NCBI GenBank assembly: GCA_963721725.1
Contig: CAVRLX010000016.1
Location: 558,001 to 622,000, forward strand
Reading direction: 5' to 3'
DNA length: 64,000 nucleotides
Source: RI-153 sp963721725
GTDB taxonomy: Bacteria; Chloroflexota; Anaerolineae; Caldilineales; Caldilineaceae
A program made the position numbers and the translations under genes. Below the pieces are notes generated by a model. The model did no database searches. It saw nothing but the letters and a program-made list of their open reading frames with translations, and was not told the origin of the DNA. Of this stretch, positions 58,482 through 64,000 are shown piece after piece (positions within the stretch are counted from its first letter, which is position 1; each line of letters begins with the position of its first letter).

Positions 58482-58542
58482 GGATATTGGGGATTAGAGA
58501 TTGGGGAGAGGTATTACCCCCAATCCCTAATCCCCAATATCC
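58482..58542. repeat. 25-bp inverted repeat between cysM and the ThiF-rhodanese gene
   Basis: Arms 58482-58506 and 58518-58542 match at 24 of 25 positions (outer GGATATTGGGG / CCCCAATATCC) around an 11-base loop. It lies inside the operon, so it may act as a processing or stabilising hairpin more than as a terminator. Confidence 0.75.
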
Positions 58543-58549
58543 GTCTTCA

Positions 58550-59797
58550 TTACGCAGGCACAGCGTGGGCAAATTCGCGCGGGCGTTCTGCTTCTACATG
58601 CCCATTGCGCGAGGGCAACCCACAGAACTGCTCGTAATCAATCAACTCGGTCACCGTGGGGTGTTCGCCACAGACCGGGCAGTCAGGATTGCGCTGTACC
58701 TTCAGCGTGCGGAAGGTCATGTCCAGCGTGTCGATCATGAGCAGGCGGCCCACCAGCGGCTCGCCAATCCCCACAATGTACTTAATGGCTTCAATCGCTT
58801 GAATCGAGCCGACGATGCCAGGCAAGACGCCCAACACACCGGCTTCGGCACAGCTTGGCACTTCGCCCGGCGGCGGCGGATCGGGGTAGAGGCAGCGATA
58901 GCAGGGGCCACCCTCAATGCCATGTTCGTGGTCGGCGGGCTGATAGATCGTAACCTGCCCCTCAAACATGAAGATGCTGGCGTCCACCAAGGGTTTGCCC
59001 AGGAATTGGCAGGCGTCGTTGACCAAATAGCGGGTGGGGAAGTTGTCCGACCCGTTGATCACAAGGTCATAGCCACTGATAATCGTACTGGCATTGGCGC
59101 TGGTAATCGGCTCGCGGTGCGCCACTACCTCCACACCCGGGTTGATCTCCTTGAGGCGATCACGGGCGGAGTCTACTTTGGGGCGTCCCACATCGCTCTG
59201 CCCGTGCAAGATCTGTCGTTGCAGATTCGAGACGTCTACGGTGTCGAAATCCACAATGCCCAGCTTGCCCACACCCGCCGCCGCCAGATACATGGCCGCC
59301 GGGCTACCCAACCCCCCAGCGCCAATCAGCAGAACGCTGCTTTCCAGAAGCTTGATCTGCCCTTTTTCGCCGATGTCGTTGAGGATAATGTGGCGGCTAT
59401 AGCGCACCCGCTGATCTTCGTTCAGCACTTTGGGCACGCGGAAGGGCAGGCTGGCATTCTTCCATCCGTTGAAGCCGCCGATGAGCGAGATCACATGCTC
59501 ATAGCCCATCTCTTTGAGATTGCGGGCGGCCAGCGCCGAGCGCACCCCACCCGCACAGTAGACCACCACAGGCTGGCTACGGTCGGGCTGACGCTGCTCG
59601 ATTTGCAGTTCCAAAAACCCACGCGGGATAAAGGTGGCATCGGGAATATGGCCCTGCACCCACTCGTCCCGTTCTCGAATATCCACAACAGTTACATCTT
59701 CGCCTGCCTTCAACCGCTGTTGCAGTTGGTTGGGCGTGATCTCCGTAATTTCGCTTTTGGCTAAATTGACCAGTTGATCGCGATTGAGTCTTGCCAC
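58550..59797 (-). CDS. ThiF/MoeB-type adenylyltransferase with N-terminal rhodanese domain (MoeZ-like)
   Basis: GTG 59797 has AAGGAG seven bases upstream; ATG 59821 and longer forms lack one. The 415 aa product has a rhodanese domain first (VTVVDIRERDEWVQGHIPDA, catalytic Cys81 in VVYCAGGVRSALAA). The E1-like domain follows: LLIGAGGLGSPAAMYLAAAG at about 157-176, DFDTVDVSNLQRQ, CYRCLYP and CPVCGEH zinc cysteines, and the crossover-loop SCAEAGVLG. It should adenylate the CysO-like carrier and load it with sulfur from the rhodanese persulfide. MoeZ itself has the rhodanese at the C-terminus, so the domain order is reversed here. Confidence 0.92.
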   Translation of the reverse strand: MARLNRDQLVNLAKSEITEITPNQLQQRLKAGEDVTVVDIRERDEWVQGHIPDATFIPRGFLELQIEQRQPDRSQPVVVYCAGGVRSALAARNLKEMGYEHVISLIGGFNGWKNASLPFRVPKVLNEDQRVRYSRHIILNDIGEKGQIKLLESSVLLIGAGGLGSPAAMYLAAAGVGKLGIVDFDTVDVSNLQRQILHGQSDVGRPKVDSARDRLKEINPGVEVVAHREPITSANASTIISGYDLVINGSDNFPTRYLVNDACQFLGKPLVDASIFMFEGQVTIYQPADHEHGIEGGPCYRCLYPDPPPPGEVPSCAEAGVLGVLPGIVGSIQAIEAIKYIVGIGEPLVGRLLMIDTLDMTFRTLKVQRNPDCPVCGEHPTVTELIDYEQFCGLPSRNGHVEAERPREFAHAVPA

Positions 59798-59831
59798 AAT
59801 TTCGCTCCTTGCGTTGCCCATAGATACGGGG

Positions 59832-60110
59832 TTAGCGATTCCCACCAGCCATGGCTGGCACAATTGAAATTTTGTCATCCTCGCTCACGGCTGTTTCCAG
59901 CCCGGCCAGGGTACGGATCTCATCATCATTGCGGAAAATATTGATAAAGCGCTTCAAATTACCATCGCCATCCAGCAGTTTTTCTCCCATACCCGGGTAT
60001 TGGGTTTCAAGCTGTTGGATTAACTCACCCACGGTGCCAGCCGTTTCTGTAACTTTGGACTGGCCGCCGGTTAGACGACGTAATGGCGTAGGGATAAAAA
60101 CCGTTGCCAT
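59832..60110 (-). CDS. cysO: MoaD/ThiS-family sulfur carrier (CysO-like) with GG-Asn-Arg tail
   Basis: ATG 60110 with AAGGAGGAG upstream gives 92 aa of ubiquitin-like fold: MATVFIPTPLRRLTGGQSKV, a central helix (TVGELIQQLETQYPG) and the ending ISIVPAMAGGNR. The Gly-Gly that must carry the thiocarboxylate is followed by two extra residues, Asn-Arg. A protease must remove them before activation; the JAMM gene of the same cluster is the natural candidate. It lies 34 bases from the ThiF-rhodanese gene. MoaD for molybdopterin is less likely given the neighbours. Confidence 0.9.
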   Translation of the reverse strand: MATVFIPTPLRRLTGGQSKVTETAGTVGELIQQLETQYPGMGEKLLDGDGNLKRFINIFRNDDEIRTLAGLETAVSEDDKISIVPAMAGGNR

Positions 60111-60232
60111 TGATCTATGCTCCTCCTTGTGATACTCCGCAGCACACAAGGACATTTTTCAAAAAGCAGAAAATGTTCCTTGGTGGCGCCGCTTCGTAGA
60201 AATGAACGTAAACTGAAATGAATGTAAAATAG

Positions 60233-60518
60233 AAAACGCCGGACCCATCAAAGCGATGGGTCCGGCGTGGAATCTCGTGTGTCTAGAGTAGCTTGCCAAA
60301 GCTGGCAGAGCCTAGTGGTATCACTATTCCCCTGTAGAATCGAGTCCGAACAACGCGGTCACCGCTTGTGTCTCTCGAAGGCGGGAACGGTCAGCGCCAT
60401 GCTGACAGCACCCGCTAACGACACAAGCAGGTGAGACAAATCCAAATAGAAGCGTTGCGAATCTCGAAAATCATAGGGAGGGTGACTTCCAGAACAATGT
60501 TAACTCAGGTAAATATTA
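60233..60518 (-). ncRNA. Structured RNA with own promoter and terminator (sRNA or cysO leader), class not recognised
   Basis: A consensus promoter predicts a transcript from about 60518. It would form TCACC-bulge-GCTTGTGTC with its complement (60360-60372 / 60420-60433). Nested inside are GCGGG/CCCGC (60381-60385 / 60411-60415) and GTCAGC/GCTGAC (60390-60395 / 60401-60406). Further on are TAGTG-GTAT-CACTA (60313-60326) and TGCCA/TGGCA (60294-60306), then a 12-bp terminator hairpin (60238-60266) with T4. It lies directly upstream of cysO. No tmRNA, RNase P, SRP, SAM, TPP, FMN or T-box signature is found in it. Confidence 0.6.
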
Positions 60519-60524
60519 CGGGTA

Positions 60525-60553
60525 ACTATATGCACTTCACACAGCTTTGTCAA
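60525..60553 (-). promoter_or_regulatory. Consensus sigma-70 type promoter
   Basis: On the minus strand TTGACA (60548-60553), 17 bases, TATAGT (60525-60530). This is the best promoter match in the window and points at the structured RNA and cysO. Confidence 0.8.
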
Positions 60554-60614
60554 ACTTACTATGCTGTTGCAGTATAATTTTTATAGTGCCTTTTTACGGT
60601 GTTTTGGATTACAT

Positions 60615-61253
60615 TTATTCGTTGTACGAGTCGAAGACAACTTCGCGCACCTGTACCAACCGTTCGCGCACGGCCACAATCCGATAATCGTCCACTTTGC
60701 CGCTACTGTCGAGTTGATAAACCACATAAAAGGGCGGCTCGATCTCTTCGGCGATCTCTTTGAAAAGTGCCGGTACGTTGCGTCCGTCTATCTGAAAATA
60801 GCCAAACAGCCCGGGGCGCGTTTCGTAAAATGGAATGCTTTTACGCACAGCGGCCATATCAAGATCGAAATAATCGGGCAGCAGGCGGAAGGCCCGCAAC
60901 ACCGGTTTTTCATCATCTTCCAGAGAACAGATCAGGTAAAACGCTTCAGGGTAGTGTGCGCTCCAGGCATCGGTGGCCGATGGATAGGCTTCGGAAATCG
61001 GGTGCGAATGATAAATCGCCACCATCCGGTCGCCCGCCTCTTCAAACTCAAACTGCCGGAGCAGTGTTTGTGGATCCACGTCATAGTTGTTTACTTTGTC
61101 CTCGGCCACATTATGGCCGCGGATCACCTCGAACGCGTGGTTATCGCGCCCACGCAGCAGACCACAGATCTCTTCAGGCTTCCCCTGGCGGGAATGGTTG
61201 ATCACACCGTTGACAACCTCTTTTGTCAATACCAAGGCTTCTTTGCTCTGCAT
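60615..61253 (-). CDS. JAMM/MPN+ metalloprotease (Mec-like)
   Basis: ATG 61253 with GAAGGG upstream gives 212 aa. The JAMM residues are complete: Glu28 (GKPEEICGLL), then YHSHPISEAYPSATD with His82, His84, Ser92 and Asp95. About 80 residues of C-terminal extension follow (RPGLFGYFQIDGRNVPALF). Mec of mycobacteria releases cysteine from CysO-cysteine, and related proteases trim carrier tails. Either or both jobs are possible here because the carrier ends GG-Asn-Arg. It is the first gene of the cluster, separated from cysO by the structured RNA. Confidence 0.9.
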   Translation of the reverse strand: MQSKEALVLTKEVVNGVINHSRQGKPEEICGLLRGRDNHAFEVIRGHNVAEDKVNNYDVDPQTLLRQFEFEEAGDRMVAIYHSHPISEAYPSATDAWSAHYPEAFYLICSLEDDEKPVLRAFRLLPDYFDLDMAAVRKSIPFYETRPGLFGYFQIDGRNVPALFKEIAEEIEPPFYVVYQLDSSGKVDDYRIVAVRERLVQVREVVFDSYNE

Positions 61254-61509
61254 TCCAGACCCTTCTTCTTCTTGTTCAAAGTTCAAGTCGATGGTTTTCA
61301 GACAATTTCCACACGGGAGACCAGCGACTTTTTGCCACACAAGTAGCGGGGATCATATCACCGAGAAGGGGCTACGGCAATTCTGTGCGGCTCTTTTGTG
61401 CGGGCTATCCAGAGTTGCAATTTGCACGTTCCTCATGTTTTATCCTATAGTCACATACAATAGCCACATAGACGAAAATCGTAGCATGGGCACAGTCAGG
61501 AGTCCTCTA

Positions 61510-62226
61510 ATGACATACCCACCATACACCAACGATGAAGATACATCCTCTATTCATTTCGGCCAATCTGCAGCCATCGATCTTCTGCGCGCACAGATTT
61601 TACAGATCCAAGAATTGGAACAGGGTCGCTTGGCCCAGTCGCTACACGGCGGGCCGATTCAGGATTTAAGCGCACTTTTATTTCAACTGAATTTTTTGCA
61701 AGCTGGGAACCCCGAAGCTGCCGAAGCCGTGAAACAGAGTCTGAAAACGGCCATTGCCGATCTGCGCCAGCATATTCACTGGCTGCGCCCGGCCTCGCTC
61801 CATCATTTTGGTCTGCAACCAGCCTTGCGCACGACCGTTGAACTTTATGCGACGAAACATCAAGAGATCAAGTTTGCCCTTCTGATCAATAACGAGACGC
61901 GTCAACCCGTGCCAGTGGAAGTGGGACTCTATCGCATCTTCCAACAGGCGATGCAAAATATAGTCGATCATGCCAACGCCCACAATGTGTTAGTGCGCTT
62001 CTTGTGCGATGCAGATCGTGTGCGCCTCGAGATCGAAGATGATGGCGTAGGCTTTCAACCATTGCCCTGCTGGGAAGATCTGCTGGCCCAGGGCAAGATT
62101 GGACTCTTCTCTGCTGTGCAACAGGCGCTGGCCTTGGGTAGTCCGCTGGAAATCTACTCGCAGCCCGATGCTGGAACGCGTATCGGTATCGCGTTGTCCA
62201 CAGCCCCCTCGTACGGTCCGGCTTAA
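61510..62226 (+). CDS. Soluble sensor histidine kinase, HisKA_3/NarL-type
   Basis: ATG 61510 with GGAG eight bases before gives 238 aa. The H-box is GRLAQSLHGGPIQDLSALLF (His46), followed by a dimerisation helix. The ATPase has the N-box region YRIFQQAMQNIVDHANAHNV, where the usual Asn is kept, IEDDGVGF as the D/G1 box and QGKIGLFSAVQQALALGSPL. There is no sensor, HAMP or membrane helix. It therefore depends on a partner for input, and no response regulator gene is adjacent. The CHAT-domain gene 105 bases downstream may be functionally linked. Confidence 0.85.
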   Translation: MTYPPYTNDEDTSSIHFGQSAAIDLLRAQILQIQELEQGRLAQSLHGGPIQDLSALLFQLNFLQAGNPEAAEAVKQSLKTAIADLRQHIHWLRPASLHHFGLQPALRTTVELYATKHQEIKFALLINNETRQPVPVEVGLYRIFQQAMQNIVDHANAHNVLVRFLCDADRVRLEIEDDGVGFQPLPCWEDLLAQGKIGLFSAVQQALALGSPLEIYSQPDAGTRIGIALSTAPSYGPA

Positions 62227-62330
62227 AGAGGGCAAACGTTGCGGTAAGTAAAGAGGTAAGTCTAAAGAGTAAGGAGTAAAAGGCTCGTCGTCCCCTCTAT
62301 TTATTCCTTTCGCCCCACAGGAGTCTTCTC

Positions 62331-64000
62331 ATGCCCGAAACAAGCCAAACCATTGCTCAGAAGCGCGAAACATTGGCGTCGATGTACTACATTCGGCGTT
62401 TTATGGATGATACGTTGCAAAAGGTGCTGGCGCGGTTACACGCGGCCTGGGAGGAGCTTGCTCCCGAAGCGCAGACCGAGATCGAAGCCAAGCAGGCCGA
62501 ACTGGCGAACAAATTGGAAAATGCCGCCAATGCCTTTGAGCGCGGCAACCACATTGAAGCCTTTTTTCGCGCGCTGGAAGGCATGGACGCCGTGTTGGCT
62601 GTGGCCTATGACGAGATCAAAAACGGCAAAACTGCCGAACGCTTCCGCAACACCAGTGGCCCCGACGCGGCCACCAACGCCCGTATTATTGATGCTCTTC
62701 GCGCACCCGTGATTGCTATGGAACGTGTTGTTGAGTCTATTGCTTTTCCTGACCTGCCCGCCTTAGAAGCCGCTGTGGAAGCCACTCTCAACCCTACCCC
62801 CACCCAGTTTTACACCCGCGTGGACTTCCCTGCCCGCGTTGAAAACACCGCCGAAAAAGAACACGCGCTCATTGTCCAACTTGTGCTCAATCGTCCGCAA
62901 AGCACCGCCGTGGCGGGTGTGGTGGATGTGTCGTTTGCCGACCCCGCCCTGCCCGAAATCGTAGAGGTTATCGTCAGCGCGCCGGGCTTCACTGAGCGCA
63001 CGGGGATTTGGAGCCGCACCATTGCCGTCTACACTTACCAGGATTCGCAGCCTGCGATTTTTCTGTTGAAGTTGGCCGACACGGCACTCCAAACGCGCTT
63101 TTTGACGTTAGATTTCTATCACAAAGGGCGCACCGTGGGCACGTTTATCTTCAAAACCGAGGTTACCGGTCGGCTCTTTACACACAGCGTGCCCTTGTCA
63201 GAGGGCACTGCAAAGTCGGATGGCGAGACCGAACCGCCAATTACATTGGGCAGCGCCGTGGTCGAGCGCGCCGTAGACGGGATTCGACTGGGCGGCGGGG
63301 ATGCGCCGCCCGTGGACATGGAGTTGCGCATTGTGCGCGAAAACAACGAACTGCATTTTTCGCTCCGTTCCGCCAAAGCGATTCTGGGCTATCACGACAG
63401 AGCGGTGGGGAGCTTGAAATTATCTACCGCCGATCCGACGGCTTTCTTTGAGAAACACTTTGCACGCCTGAGCCAACTTGCTGCCCAACCCGTGTCGTTG
63501 GAGGATGCCGAGTCGCAGGATTACCAGACTGAATTAGAGGACATGGGCTATGAACTCTATCGCGATCTCTTCCCGAAAGAATTAAAGAGCGAGTACTGGA
63601 AACTTCATGCCCTGAATGTGGCACACAAACAGTCGACAAGTCGTCCGCTTTCGCTGATGATCACCAGCGACGAGCCATGGGTTCCCTGGGAGATGGTCTC
63701 GCCGTTTGAGGACAGCGACCACACTAGCGACTTTCTGGCTGCCGAGTTTGAACTCAGCCGCTGGCTGGCCGGGCGCGGCCCCGCCGCTGCGCTGACGATT
63801 AATGCGGCGCGGCTAGTTGCCCCCGATCTTGATCTGGACTTTGTGGAGCAGGAACGGGAATATTTTACGACGCTGGCGGCGCAAGGGGTGGAAGTAGGCG
63901 ATCCGATTGAAACCCATGCCAATCTGCTGGCTTTGGCCCAAAAAGGTGGTGTGCAGATGTTGCACTTTGCCACTCACGGCAATTTCAACAAGGCCAATGT
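62331..64000 (+). CDS. CHAT-domain (caspase-like) protein, partial
   Basis: ATG 62331 with AGGAG eight bases before; the frame is open to the window end (556 residues). The N-terminal 100 residues are helical (RRFMDDTLQKVLARLHAAWE). A beta-rich middle follows (FYTRVDFPARVENTAEKEHA onward). From about residue 435 the CHAT domain appears: RPLSLMITSDEPWVPWEMVS, LSRWLAGRGPAA and MLHFATHGNFN, with the catalytic His at about 549. The catalytic Cys lies beyond the window. CHAT proteases act in bacterial conflict and regulated cell-death systems. Whether this one is a protease effector cannot be settled without its C-terminus. Confidence 0.85.
   Translation, partial: MPETSQTIAQKRETLASMYYIRRFMDDTLQKVLARLHAAWEELAPEAQTEIEAKQAELANKLENAANAFERGNHIEAFFRALEGMDAVLAVAYDEIKNGKTAERFRNTSGPDAATNARIIDALRAPVIAMERVVESIAFPDLPALEAAVEATLNPTPTQFYTRVDFPARVENTAEKEHALIVQLVLNRPQSTAVAGVVDVSFADPALPEIVEVIVSAPGFTERTGIWSRTIAVYTYQDSQPAIFLLKLADTALQTRFLTLDFYHKGRTVGTFIFKTEVTGRLFTHSVPLSEGTAKSDGETEPPITLGSAVVERAVDGIRLGGGDAPPVDMELRIVRENNELHFSLRSAKAILGYHDRAVGSLKLSTADPTAFFEKHFARLSQLAAQPVSLEDAESQDYQTELEDMGYELYRDLFPKELKSEYWKLHALNVAHKQSTSRPLSLMITSDEPWVPWEMVSPFEDSDHTSDFLAAEFELSRWLAGRGPAAALTINAARLVAPDLDLDFVEQEREYFTTLAAQGVEVGDPIETHANLLALAQKGGVQMLHFATHGNFNKAN

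Noticed and set aside
58454..59764. 436-codon plus-strand open frame
   Set aside because: Antisense to the ThiF-rhodanese gene; no domain character.
60233..60518. Structured RNA tested by eye as tmRNA, RNase P, SRP RNA, T-box or common riboswitches
   Set aside because: None of the hallmark sequences was found on either strand; left unassigned.

Overview
The window reads as a chromosome fragment from a Chloroflexota bacterium (Anaerolineae/Caldilineales-like). The reasons are a monoderm-style Tad pilus locus with no secretin, Thr-Pro repeat linkers in exported proteins, lipoproteins with DsbA folds, a T-box leader, and a tubulin-superfamily/vWA cluster. This placement is inference; no rRNA or marker phylogeny is available. 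GC is fairly high, and most genes are well packed with 1-14 bp overlaps.

Layout. 1-1.7 kb: a cut DHFR-like gene and nfo. 1.85-14.6 kb: a surface-glycan cluster with a Wzt-type ABC ATPase, a methyltransferase, and a run of GT2/GT4 glycosyltransferases including a very large multi-domain one. 14.7-18.3 kb: small membrane proteins, an FMN reductase, a GNAT and one more GT4. 18.2-30.7 kb: Tad pilus genes (TadE-like, Flp pilin, CpaB, TadZ, prepilin peptidase, TadB, TadC, a TPR/beta-propeller protein, TadA) with a PAP2 protein, a GT87 and a DUF192 protein nearby. 30.7-34.2 kb: palindromes, an ADP-ribosyltransferase-like gene pair, an FGE-domain lipoprotein and an antitoxin with a collapsed PIN toxin. 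34.2-43.6 kb: a minus-strand cluster of vWA protein, DUF4160, DUF2442, Tubulin_2 protein and a second tubulin-like protein. 43.9-47.4 kb: DsbA-like exported proteins, one with an in-frame UGA at its redox cysteine, and a cohesin-type anchored protein. 47.5-54.3 kb: rmlA, an IleRS-tail-like small protein, ileS, a GNAT, alaX, an Ile-type T-box leader and tRNA-Val. 54.3-57.4 kb: MarR, TfoX_C, thioredoxin, DUF4395 and VOC genes. 57.5-61.3 kb: a sulfur-carrier cysteine pathway (CysM, ThiF-rhodanese, CysO-like carrier, JAMM protease) with a promoter-driven structured RNA. 61.5-64 kb: a soluble histidine kinase and a CHAT-domain protein cut by the window end.

Data quality matters here. At least twenty reading frames are broken by single-base shifts, several at G/C or A homopolymers (18.35, 20.3 and 30.65 kb), and ileS alone carries about ten. 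I read most of these as base-calling or assembly indels and give the joined gene extents. The clearest candidate for new biology is the DsbA-like gene at 43891-44631. Its only interruption is an in-frame UGA exactly where its paralogues have the first Cys of CxxC, followed at the right distance by a 6-bp stem with a GU-containing loop. That is what a bacterial selenoprotein with a UxxC site would look like.
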